Below, piece after piece: positions 9,739-20,209 of a DNA stretch of 24,200 nucleotides. The stretch is from Acanthamoeba lenticulata (taxonomy: Eukaryota > Discosea > Longamoebia > Acanthamoebidae). The position numbers and the translations under genes were made by a program. The notes beneath the pieces were generated by a model that was given only the letters and a program-made list of their open reading frames with translations, did no database searches and was not told the DNA's origin. The stretch covers positions 1-24,200 of the forward strand of contig NAVB01000261.1 of NCBI GenBank assembly GCA_002179805.1, given 5' to 3'. Position 1 is the first letter of the stretch. Each line of letters starts with the position of its first letter.

Positions 9739-10918
9739 TCAAGCAGAGGCTCTGGCCCGCCACAGGTCCAGCGCCTGTTGGAGCCTCTCGGCCGTCCACT
9801 CGTGCTCGCGGAGCGCCTCCTGTGCGGTAAAGGGCCCGTGTTGTGTCCGCTCCAGCGCCGTCGTGTAGGCGCACGAGTCCAGTCTGTTGGCGATATCCTG
9901 CAGTTGGGGTGTGAATGAAAGAGAGGCTCTGCTGCAGGTCGACCGCGATGTGTCTTGTATGCACCTTGACCAACATCCTGATGTAAAGGCCGCCCTCCGT
10001 CCGCACGCGTATGGTGAAGAAGGGCGGCTTAAAGTCGACCAACTCGACAGAGTGCACCAACACTTGCCTGGGTGGGATGTCGACCGCCTGGCCGCTCCTG
10101 CGTGTGGGATGTGCTGGTAAGCCAAGCCCCTCTTCCTCTTGCGTCGTGTTCGACAAGTCGTACCGCGCGAGCTTGTACGCCCGCTCGCCGTTGACCTTCA
10201 GCGCCGAGAAGGCCGGTGGGGTCTGCCATATGTTGCCCACAAACTGAAGCAGCTCCTACTTGGCGTAGTGTGGACACTCACGTGAGTGCTTGCGGACCAC
10301 AAGTTGCATGGCACAGTTATCACCACGGGCCACCTTCTCAAGCCTCTCGCGAGTGACGTGTTCAAATGGTCGTCGAAGGATCTCGTGGCCTTCCGTGTCC
10401 AGTGTGTTTGTCTCAACGCCCAGTTGCCCTGTGGCAACATACTCCTGTGATGCAACGTTTATCAGCGAGGCGAAACGCGAGCTGCGGGCGCGAACGCACG
10501 TGCCTTGGGACCGACAAGATACTCCTGCAAGAGGCGGCAGCCCTCCCCCACGCCCAGCACTTGAACCGCGTGAGAGCTCAAGAGAAGGAGGACGATGAAG
10601 GTGTAGAAGAGTACCCAACACCCCGGTGGCGAAGGGGTCCAACGTGCCTAGAGCCAACGCGGAGAAGAAGGTGAAGTCAGCTGACTTGAAGAAATTGAAG
10701 AGCTCTTACCGCAGGAGGAGACGCGTACCGCCGTGCCCGACCTTCACGTGCGGCAGCTGGGCCGACGGGGTGTCAGCCGGCAGGCCAGCACGGCGCAGCA
10801 CGGACCGCACGCGGGAGACAATCGCAAACGAGGAAGGCCCAGCGGGCTTGTACACGGCACACAAGCCCCCACGGAGCAGAGGTACGGCAGCTGCCTCGGC
10901 CACCCTCCGGCCCTTCAT
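9739..10918 (-). CDS. TruB-type tRNA pseudouridine-55 synthase
   Basis: A 275-residue enzyme from six exons: 10918-10729, 10647-10615, 10559-10504, 10444-10334, 10243-9965 and 9897-9739. TruB/Pus4 enzymes convert uridine 55 in the T-loop of tRNAs to pseudouridine. Motifs in order: AVYKPAGPSS near residue 21; KVGHGGTLDPFATGVLVLG with catalytic Asp67; YVATGQLGVETNTLDTEG; PPAFSALKVNGERAYKLAR with the conserved Tyr; and GGLYIRMLVKDI with the conserved Arg. There is no C-terminal PUA domain, so it resembles short eukaryotic or organellar forms; E. coli TruB is 314 residues. No clear targeting peptide is visible. The intron after GPK appears to use a GC donor (10503-10445). The first ATG is shared with a divergent promoter region facing the RasGEF gene. 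Confidence 0.92.
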
Positions 10919-11252
10919 CTTGAATCCACCACAAGGCCTTTTTTTCTCTTTAGAATTTAATTTTTGCCGCAGAAATTAGAAGGAAAAAGAATTGCTCGAA
11001 AGAAAAGTCGCGTGTGCTTCCTCGTGTACTACTCGTCGTAGGGTGGGTGACTTCAACGGCCGCACAGTAACAGGAGTACTCTTGCGGGGAGAACATTGAT
11101 AAGTTCTGAAGCACCAAAGGAGTGGACGAGGAGAACACAGACGAGCATAAGATTAGAAGACAAACGAGACCACCTGCAAAAGACGGGGGAGAGCCTCGGC
11201 GGAGCTCTAGAATCGTTTGATTTGCAAAGAGGGGTATCTCTTTTGGAGAAGG
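10919..11252. promoter_or_regulatory. Divergent intergenic region between TruB and RasGEF genes
   Basis: This 334-bp region holds no convincing coding sequence. The two flanking genes are transcribed away from it, so it must carry both 5' UTRs and both promoters. The TruB side is T-rich on the plus strand (10938-10970) and the RasGEF side is purine-rich. I see no clear TATA box or other named site. Confidence 0.6.
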
Positions 11253-14200
11253 ATGAGCGGAAGTCCCGGCAAAGATGAAGTCTTTGACCGCACCGCCCGC
11301 CTCATCATGAGCAGCATGAGCGACGGTACCCAACCCCGTTGTCGTGTTCGTTCTTTTGTCTCCGGTAATAACTTTTTTCGTTTTCGTTCTTCCCCCCCCC
11401 TCTCGCTGCTCGCTCCATGTTGTTGGTGGCGCAGTCCACATGGAGGCCTTCCTGCTGAGCTACCCGATGGTCATTACGCCCAAGAATGACCTGGCCCTCA
11501 TCTGGGCCGATGAGTACCGCAAGGCTGCCACGGGGCGACGCGAGGGAGACTCGCAACCGGTGCCCAAGGCCGACAGGTGAGCTCCTCCTGCCCATCCACA
11601 CCTCGCGCTTTGTTGTCCTTTTTTCATGGTGAGACTTGATTGCTCTTTGTGGTTGGTGCCGTGTGCTCACGACGGTCGCCCTGGGTGGTGCACAGCTTGT
11701 TGGAGTTTATGCGCGTGTGGGCCAACAACTATCCGAGCGACTTCTCGCCGGCCTCGCGCAAGGCCGTGCTTGAGGTCCTCAGCGAGGAGAACGGCGGCAA
11801 CGCCGCCTTGCTAAACGAGTTCAAGCTGCTCTTCCTCAAGCGCAAGGGCGCCAACCCGCCAAGCGCCGACCCAAGCTCGGCCGCGCCAACCACCACAGAT
11901 TCCGGCGGCACCGGCGACGGCGGCGGCAAGCCAGCGGCCGGTACCGACGGCGCCCAGAAGACGGCCACAGGGGAGACAGCGCCGACGGGCATCCCGACCT
12001 CGCTCTCCGGCGGCTCGCTGGACAAGTTCTTGGCCGGGCGGACCGCGCACAAAAAGCCGCGGAGCGCCACCCTCGACGGCGGCCCGCTGCCGCGCGAGCT
12101 GGCCGACCTCGCGGCGATGCCGTCGCTGGGTTCGTCGCGCTCGTCGTCGCAGGTGACGCCGCCGTCGTCACCCGGCCGCAAGCTGAGCAAGGAGCTGAGT
12201 CGCAGCAGCGTCAGCATGCGGAGCGCGGTCGTGCCCTCTCTCAACCTGGGCGACGTGCCCACGACCATCAAGCTGCCCAACAAAACCAAGGACCAGATCG
12301 ACCTGCGGCAAAAGGACCAAAAGACCATCAAGAAGATCCGATCGGCCTCGCTGGCCAAGCAGCAACAGCAACAGCACCACACCTCATCCTCCATCCCGCT
12401 CATCTCCCCGCGGGTCGACAAGGGGCGGCTCAAGGGTAAGTATTTTTTTTTGTTTTTTTTTGTTTTTGTTTTTTTTTCAACTTTAAATGTTTGTATTTTT
12501 TCGCTTTTTGTAATTTTTTATTTTTTTTTCAATTGAGGAATTCCTGACGTGGATTCCGGACAGATCTGGTGAAGGAGCTGGGCAAGCGGAAGACGTTCCT
12601 GGACTTCTCGACAGCGTCGCTGGCGCGCGAGCTGACGATGCAGGAGTGGGAGAGCTTCAAGCGGATCACGCCGCGCGAGTTCCTCAACCAGGCCTGGCAG
12701 CGCGAGAACAAGCGCGTCCTCGCGCCCAACGTAGTGCGCATGATCGACCGCTTCAACCGGATCTCCTACTGGGTGGCGACGGAGATCCTCACCAAGGCCG
12801 ACCGCAAGACGCAGGTCCGGGTCATCAAGAAGTTCATCAAGACGGCCTACATCTGCTACCACCTGGGCAACTTCAACTCCATGATGGAGATCCTCTCCGG
12901 CCTCAACAACATCTCCATTTCGCGCCTCAAGGACACTTGGCGGATCGTGCCCGAGAAGTACAAGGCCTACTTTGAGGAGCTCGAGGGCGTGATGGACCAC
13001 CGCCACAACTTTGCGCGATACCGCGAGCTCCTGGCCAAGTGCGTGTCCTTCCCCCCCCCCTCTCTTCTTCTTTGACTTTGGCCTGTAGAGACTGACAGAC
13101 GAGATGCGCGGCGTCAGGCGGGAGGAGGCGCGCGAGCCCACACTGCCCTACTTTGGGCTCTTTTTGCGCTACTTCACCTATGTGGACGACGGCAATCCCG
13201 CCTACGGGCCTGACAAATTCACGATCAACCTCGTCGCCATGGAGCTTCGCCTCGAACACGTACGTGTTTTTCTTTCTTGTGCTTATTTTATTTGTTTACT
13301 GAATAATTTTATTTTTTTTCTCGCAGGTCAAGAAAGTGATGAAGTACCAGTCGATCGCCTACAACCTCTCGCGGTATGCCCGTCGTGGAGTGGTGGGGGG
13401 AGGGATTGTCGTTGACCTGAGCCTCGTGGGCGCAGGAGTGTGCATGCCCAGAATTTTTTGAACAACCTGCCCGTGGTGGAGGACGAGGACCGTCTCTACG
13501 CGATGTCCCTCGCGGCCCAGGCCCCAACGCACGACCAAATCGCCGCTACCGGTATCTCTTCTCTCTTCGTTCTTTCTTTCGCTCGCTTTCGTTCTTTAAA
13601 TGATGATTTTTTCATTAATAATTCTGATTGGTTTGGTGGACTGCAGAAGGACAAGCGTTTGCGCAGGACATGATCGCCGCCCCGGCCAGACGTGGAACGA
13701 GCGCTGCGGCGGACTTCTCGCAAGACAGCGGCCACGATCGACCTTTCCTCCCAACCGTGCGTCGCCTTCCGCCGCGCCTGCGCCCGCTGTAGTCAGACAA
13801 CTGAACCTGCAAACGCACACACACACCCGCCCACACATGAAGCAGGACGACGGCTCCGACGCCAGCTCGTCCTCTTTCCTCGACCTGACCACCACGACCG
13901 AGTCCTCCACCCGAGAGAGGGTTCGTCCCCTGCCCGCGGCATCGTTTTCGTCTTGTGCCGACGCTCACCTGTGCAGGACCTGCAGGACTACGACGACGAG
14001 GACGGGACGGAGGTCAGCGCCTCGACGTCGATGCTCGAGAGCGACTGCGATGACGACGACGAAGAAGAGAGCCGGCTCGAGGAGAAGGTCGCGCGACTTC
14101 GTCAGCAGATCCGCGCGGCCCGCGCCCAAAAGGTACCACCTCACCTCGATCGAGCTGTTGTCGTTGTTGTCTTGTTGTTCGGAGTCAGCTGGAATCTCAT

Positions 14201-15647
14201 CTTCATCTTCGTCCTCTTCATCAACCTCGAGCTGCAGGAGCAGCTGGCGCGCAAGGTGGTCGACCTCCGTCGCCTCCGCGTCTCGGAGCCCGGCTCGACC
14301 GCCAGCCAAGGAGGCCACGCCAATGGCGCCAGCCAGCAGCAGCAAACGGCGGCGGCGGCAGAGGAAGCACCTGTGAAGCGGCCGCGGGCCAACAGCGCCG
14401 CCGCGGCGGAGCAGCGCTCGCGAATGCTCCGAGAGGTGGGCCATGCCGCGCGGCGAGTCACGACGCTCAACGCCGAGGCCGGCTTCGCGGCCGCCGTCCG
14501 GTCGGCAAAGCTCACGGCATCCGAGAAGCGGGAGTCCACGCTGAGCGTGGACGCTGCAGCGCCGATGGCGCCCGTCAACGACGGATCTGAGGAAGAGGAA
14601 GAGTCCTCGTCCTCGGGCTCCGTCGCCGTTGACCACCGCGAGACGAGCCGCCGATCGCGGCGTCCGCGGCGGCAGCAGAAGGTCCACGAGGAGGACCAGG
14701 ACGAGACGAGCGAGGATGGGGAAGAGATGACGGACAGCGAGAGCAGTGAGGCGGAGAGCGAGAGCGAGGACGAGAGCGAAGATGAAGACGAAGAGGAGAG
14801 CAGCGAAGAAAGCAGTGATGGATTGTCCGACAGTGACTCGAGCAGCAGCGGCAGCGGCAGCACAAAGTCAAGCGGATCGTCGACACGAAGTTCGCCGCTG
14901 GGTCGCGCTCAACAACGCCAGCAGCGCCGCGTGGTGGCTGTCCCGCCGCTCAGCCTGGCGGCGCCGTCCACGCTGGACGCCGTCCTCCGCAACAGCCAGC
15001 CGCCGCGCGCGGCGGCCGCGACTGGCGGAGGGGCTCCCCGGCTGAGCGAGACCGAGCTCGAGCGGCGCGACCGCTACGCGCAGTACATCTCGCCGCGCGT
15101 GAGCCCGTTGCCCTACTCCCCGCGGCGGCCGCCGCTGGTCGGCGCCGATGGCTCGACCAAGACCGTGTTTGGCAGCACCGGCAGCGTCCGGCTCGAGAGG
15201 ACTCATCAACAACAACAACACCAACACCAACAGAAACAACAGCATCAACAACAAGAGCGGCGACGCCGCCACGGGAGCCACATCATCAAGGCGAGCGAAC
15301 GCCAGCAGCACAACATGGGCCTGCCGCTCCACGTCAGCGCTGGCGAGCTGCATGACGGGGCGAGCCAGCAGCGAGACGAGCGAATGGAAAAGACCGCGTC
15401 GTTCCGCTTCTTCGCGCATCTGCGCGAGGGCGTGCCGGAGGTGATGAAGCACCTGGCGCCCGCCGGGACCGGCGCGGCGAGTGGTGACGCGACCAACAGC
15501 AACAACGACAGCAACGAGACCCGCCGAAACAAGCGAACGACGTTCCCTGTGGCCAACGGCTCGCGTGAGGATTCTATTCGGCGCCGACGGCCCGCCTCGC
15601 TCGCCAGGAGCGACGTCGGACGATCGAGACGAGAAGATCCAACATAA
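11253..15647 (+). CDS. RasGEF (REM + CDC25) with coiled-coil and acidic Ser-rich tail
   Basis: A guanine-nucleotide exchange factor for Ras-family GTPases, 1170 residues from 11 exons: 11253-11325, 11435-11576, 11696-12435, 12564-13038, 13091-13259, 13327-13373, 13436-13551, 13647-13756, 13846-13920, 13977-14132, 14238-15647. Residues about 24-110 match the RasGEF N-terminal (REM) module (FLLSYPMVITPKNDLALIW; LLEFMRVWANNYPSDF). After a Gly/Ser/Pro linker, the CDC25 catalytic domain spans about 320-585. It includes RITPREFLNQAW, the helical-hairpin region LSGLNNISISRLKDTW, FARYRELLAK and LPYFGLFLRYFTYVDDG. The C-terminal half has a coiled coil at about 680-720, acidic/Ser runs at about 815-905, a Gln/His-rich stretch and basic patches. 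The tail depends on a non-obvious splice at 13757-13845. Without that splice the protein stops near 13791. Confidence 0.87.
15207..15254 (+). repeat. CAA/CAC/CAG-rich tract encoding a Gln/His run
   Basis: Inside the last exon of the RasGEF gene, a mixed run of CAA, CAC and CAG codons encodes a Gln/His-rich stretch, followed by a basic RRRR segment. It is a low-complexity tail element and likely length-variable between strains. Confidence 0.8.
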
Positions 15648-15692
15648 TTCTGGTTTTATTGATATTCGTTTTCTTTTTTTAAAAAAATGATA

Positions 15693-15698
15693 AATAAA
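15693..15698 (+). other. Polyadenylation signal of the RasGEF gene
   Basis: A canonical AATAAA lies 45 nt after the RasGEF stop codon, in an AT-rich strip (15648-15710) that is unlike the surrounding GC-rich DNA. It comes before the next gene's start at 15789. Confidence 0.65.
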
Positions 15699-15788
15699 AA
15701 GAAACTGAAACGGTCACTTTTTTGGCGGGAAAGCAAAAACGAACGGGATCAACTGCTGTTGGCACAACATCAACTTACTGCCGGTGTA

Positions 15789-18108
15789 ATGAGCATGCAA
15801 GAAGATGAAGTTGAGTTCTGCTGTGATGGCTGCCAGATTTTGATTGATCCCGAAAGGGAGGTGCGCTACCACTGCGCCACTTGCGGTGATTTCGACGCCT
15901 GCGAGGAATGTCTGCTGGGCGAAGAGGTCTCCCACCCGCATCCGCTCGTCAAAGTCAAGCCCAAGCTCCGCCGTACGGCGCCTCTCCATCTTGTGCTTTC
16001 TTTCTTGTGTAGTTGTTTATCTTTTGTTGATCCACGCTTGTCCATTCTCTCAGCCAAGCTGCTGTACAGCCTGAAGGACCCACAGACGGGCAACTCGCTC
16101 TTCCTCAGTAACTTCCCGGTCGCCATTCCGGGCTCGGCTCACCTGACACAGAACAACATCCGAGCCGTGTTGTCAGTCATCGAGTTCGACAAGGTCGACG
16201 GCACCTCCGAGCTCGCCGAGAAGGCCTATCTCGGCGGCCAGCACAGGGTGAGCGCTCTCCTCCTTCTTCTCCTCCTCCCTCTCTTGGTTGCGATGTTCGT
16301 CGTCCTCGTCGTTGCGCCTGGGCCTCACACCTTTCGTCTTCTCTTCTTCTTGCAGAGCACGGCGACCAACGGCGTCGTTTACCACCATCTCAACATCCCC
16401 GATCTCCAGAACCCGGCCCTGCTTGCCGACTACAAGGCCTATGATGTCCTCGAGGAGGTCCGCGCTTCTTGATGAACCTCTCCTCCCCATCGTCTTCTAA
16501 CTGGGATGATCATGTCTTTGCGCACAGTCAACCGTGTTCCTCGACCAAGGCATTCACAACGGCAACGTCCTCGTCCACTGCAAGGAGGGACAGCGTCGGT
16601 ACGTGTTTGATTTTTTTATCTTTTTTGATTTTAATTTAGATATTGAAACCTTTTTTAAAAAATTAATTGATTTCAATTGGGATTCGCCACGCAGATCACC
16701 GACGATGTTCCTGGCGTGGATGATCACGCGAGGCTTTGACGTCGACAAGGCCATCAAGCTGCTGGGCAAGGGCTACAACGACCCGCACTTTGAGTGGCGC
16801 GACAAATACGTCAAGACCCGAGCCTCGTGGATCGTGGAGCTCCGCAAGTGGGAGAAGGACTGGCGCGCCCGGCAGGACCGATGGCGCCAGGGCTCCACCG
16901 GCCAGACCATGGTCGCCGACTGGGAGCGGCTCTTCCTGGGCGAGGCCTCCATCGCCACCCGCGTGCGGCGCCGGAAGCGCGCAGCCGACGAGGACGACGA
17001 GCCCGAGCTGGACGAGATGCCCGACGTGGTCATGCCCCGCAGCAGCGGCAGCGGCGGCGTTGGTGTCGGCGCCAAGCGAAAGCGCGGTGTCGTCGCGGAC
17101 GCGCCCGCGGCCAAGCTCGCCACACGACCGACAGCGGCGACATCGGAGGTGCCGAAGCCTGCGGGCGCGTCGCGCAAGCGGCTCAACGACGTGCTGCAGC
17201 GATTTGAGCAGATCGAGGAGCAAAAGGCCGTGCAGAAGCGCGCGGAGAAGCGCCTGGCCAAGGAGGCGGCCAAGGCCGAAGCGGTGACCAACGGCTTCCT
17301 GATGAATGCCGTCTCGTCCATGGCCGCGCGCCGACTGGCGTTTGAGCAGAGCCGACGTCGGGGCGACGTCCAGCCGTCCTCAACGGGCCCAGCAGCACGA
17401 GACGGCCGGTGGGCTTCGCAGCCTTTTATGCGCGGGGGAATGCAGCGAATGCCCGAGGCCCGCGAGGAGGCGCCCTCCAGGCAGCGCCGTCAGCCCACTC
17501 GTGGCTATGAAGCCGAGGACGATTACGAGGAGGCGGAGGAGGACCGCCGAGCCGACGTCAACGACGCCGAAGAAGCCGAGGGTGATGATGATGATGAGGA
17601 AGAGGAAGCCGTTGAAGGAGCTGAGGACGACGAGGAGGCCGAGGCCAGCGACGCGCTGGAGAGCAGCGAGGACGAGGGGGGAGCTGAGGACGAGGCAGAT
17701 GACCTCAAGGACTTTATCGCAAATGAGGCCGAAGAGGTGGTTGAGGAAGTAGAGGAAGAAGAAGAGGAAGAAGAAGAAGTGCAGGCCAGGCGCAGCAAAC
17801 GGCAAAAGCGAGTGGTCGAGGAGGAGGCAGAGGACAAGGACGAGGATCGGCCGCTCGAAGCGCAAAACGAAGAGAGCCACAAGGAGGAAGAGGACAAGGA
17901 GAATGTGAAGGTCAAGTCCGTCAACACTCTGAGGCCCGCCTCTACTTTGCCGACATCGATGGACAGCAGCGCTTCGGCCTCCAAGGCGGCACCAACAACA
18001 CCGCCCACCAAGGCCAAGCCCGCTGCGGTCAAACCGAGCCCCAAGCTCCAGCTGGCCAGCGCCAGCCAGCGCGGCAACACCCTCCTCAACTACTTTGGCC
18101 GCAAGTGA
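15789..18108 (+). CDS. ZZ zinc finger - dual-specificity phosphatase with acidic tail
   Basis: A 654-residue protein from five exons: 15789-15972, 16054-16247, 16356-16457, 16528-16598 and 16695-18108. Residues about 9-58 form a ZZ-type zinc finger (CDGC, YHCATC, DFDACEEC, HPHP). Residues about 64-215 are a dual-specificity phosphatase domain: LFLSNFPVA, IRAVLSVI, HLNIPD with general acid Asp142, and VHCKEGQRRSPT with nucleophile Cys178 and Arg184 (CX5R intact). The rest is disordered. It has basic NLS-like clusters (RVRRRKR, AKRKRG, RRSKRQKR), a Glu/Asp-rich stretch at about 505-590, and a C-terminus resembling a PCNA-binding PIP box. I chose ATG 15789 because the in-frame upstream ATG at 15687 overlaps the neighbour's polyadenylation region. 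The basic clusters suggest a nuclear location; substrates are unknown. Confidence 0.9.
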
Positions 18109-18227
18109 GTCGACCGTGTAGAATACACACAAAGCTTCATCTTCTTCTTGTTTAGCTTTACTTCTTTTTCTTTTTTCTTTTGCTTGTGCCCATAACAACG
18201 TCTGCCTCCTGCCTTCTCATGGAGACT

Positions 18228-20105
18228 TTAGTGCTGGTGGGTCTTGAGGGCCAGCAGGGCCGCAGCGTATTCGGGCTTGAGCGAAGGCTGGCGCACAGCG
18301 GCGTGCGGCAGCTGCGCAGCGAGCTTCTCCGTGAGGAGCGCAGCCAGGTAGCTTCCTTCGTGCGTCAGATTGCCGCCCGCCAGCACCAACTGTCGTAGTG
18401 TGTTTGGTTGTTTGTGTGAGCAATACAGGCCTGAAGAAGGGAAGAATTGATTGATCGAGTACCGGGAAGGGCTGGTGCTCGAGGCCGAGCCGCTGGGCGA
18501 CCGCCCGGACGCTCACCACGATGTCCTGCGCCTGCTCCTCGAGGATGCGCACGGCCACCTGGTCCCCGGCGCGCGCCGCGATGGCGGCCAGAGGCGCCAG
18601 CTGCGCATAGCGCTCCCACGCCACGCTCGAGTAGGCCCACGGGACCAGCTCCTCGCCCTTGGTCAGGTTGAGGCGCGTGAGAACGGCGTCGACGAGCGAC
18701 GTGGGCGGGCCGCGGCCGTCAAGGGCGCGCACGACGGCGTTGAGGACCTCGTAGCCGATCTGGTAGCCGCTCCCCTTGTCCCCGAGCAGGGGCCTGAGAT
18801 GCACAACGAGGGTCATCACCCCCATCCTCGATCCAACCCGGGCCGGCGCGTACGTACCCCCAGCCAGCCGCGCGGGTGGTGTCGCCGCGCCGGTTGACGC
18901 CGTAGGTGATGGTGCCGGTCCCGCTGATGACCACCAGCCCGAAGAGGTCGCCCTCCGTCCCGCTGCGCGCACGCGCGACGGTGAGCCAAAGGGGGTCGTG
19001 GGACGCTTTTGGGCGAGCGGGCGAGGGGGGCACCTGAGAAGCGCGGCCACGGCGTCGTTGTAGACAGCCACCTGGGCCTTGGGCAGAATGGGCTCAACCC
19101 AGCCCTTCATCTGAAAGAACAACAATTCAAATATTAGCCAAAAATTTGGCAAAATAATGAACAAAAAAAAAAGAAATAGTAAAGGAGGCGAGTACGAGAG
19201 CCTTGTCGTGGGGACGATCGACGCCGCTCATGCTCAGGCAGATGCCGGCCACTTGCTCGGCGGGGACTCCGCTGGCCTGGAGCGCCCCCAGGATGGCCTC
19301 GCGCAGGTGGTGGTGGGCCTTCTCCTGCCCGACGCTGTTGAAGTTGGTGCAGCCGGAGCTGCCCTCGCCCACCACCTGCTTCTTCTCGTCGATGCACGAC
19401 ACCTTGTTTTGTGGCCCAACGTCCACAACATCAGTTGCACTCATCAAAAAGAAATCGAAATATTTTTTAAACTGAATTGAAAAAGAAGAAAAAGAATAAA
19501 TGGTGGTCGCACAGTGGTCTTGCTGCCGCCGCCGTCGACGCCGAGGTAGTAGCGCTTCACGGAGCCGTCCTTCTCCACGGCGTAGACCACTTTGTTCTCC
19601 TGGTCATCTGCAGAGAGGCACACAGATGGGCTTGGCTGGTGAGACAACACAGCCCCACAACTGGCATGTGTGCTCACACGCACGTACAGAAGAGGAAGGC
19701 GCCCAGAGTGGCACCGGCAGCGGCGGCTGTCATCGCGCCCACCACAAGGCCGGACGATGCCCAAGCTGCGCTGGCGCCTCCTGCCCGGAAAGTGCCGAAG
19801 CACCGGCGCCCACGGCTCCACCCGCAAGAAGTCTGAGGGCGAGTGAGGGCGACGTCAGCCAGCTGGTGAGGCAGCAACGCTCAGCTGACCGAACAAAGCG
19901 AAAGAGGTCAAGAAACACGGTACGTGAGAAGAGAGGCGAGGAGCACGGATCGTTGATCGTGCCACTGCATTGATAAGAGATTAGAAGGTTTTGGAAATAA
20001 ACTAGCCATAGGTTCTATCAGGTTCGAGTTGTAAGCGCAAGAACCTGAGCTAAGGCCAACCGCACTGGCGGTAGAAAAGCGAGCAAGAGCTACAGTTCTG
20101 CGCAT
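18228..20105 (-). CDS. N-acetylglucosamine kinase (BadF/BadG ATPase family)
   Basis: It phosphorylates N-acetylglucosamine with ATP to GlcNAc-6-phosphate in amino-sugar salvage. Eight exons (20105-20045, 19780-19688, 19607-19513, 19402-19196, 19110-19034, 18962-18858, 18793-18463, 18389-18228) give 376 residues. Family motifs: YYLGVDGGGSKTTV (phosphate 1), GSSGCTNFNSVG, ICLSMSGVDRP, VYNDAVAALL, VVISGTGTITYGV (phosphate 2), AAGWGPLLGDKGSGYQIG and QLVLAGGN-like LVLAGGNL (adenosine). The core alone matches the ~344-residue mammalian NAGK. Unusually, the N-terminus adds a presequence-like stretch (MRRTVALARFSTASA) and a hydrophobic Ala/Gly-rich helix at about 24-51. If exon 1 is not used, ATG 19733 gives a 340-residue form that still keeps half the helix. 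Confidence 0.88.
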
Positions 20106-20209
20106 CGTTGTGGCTTCGTCGGTCAACTAAAGTGTTTTGTTTGCTGCCCAATTTGTTTTTTATGTATTATTTTCTTTTTCAAATTGAAAGAGCAAAGCCA
20201 CTTTCCTCA

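Noticed and set aside
14133..14237. Apparent Val/Leu/Phe membrane segment in the RasGEF tail
   Set aside because: It is an in-frame intron (AAG|GTACCA...CTGCAG). Removing it joins a continuous coiled coil.
15687..15788. Upstream ATG of the phosphatase gene, adding a Lys-rich N-terminus
   Set aside because: It sits in the polyadenylation strip of the RasGEF gene (AATAAA at 15693). The added residues look like translated AT-rich spacer.
19990..20060. tRNA-like B-box (GGTTCGAGTT) near 20020
   Set aside because: The flanking bases do not form a T-stem, and no D-arm, anticodon arm or acceptor stem can be drawn. It lies in intron 1 of the GlcNAc kinase gene.
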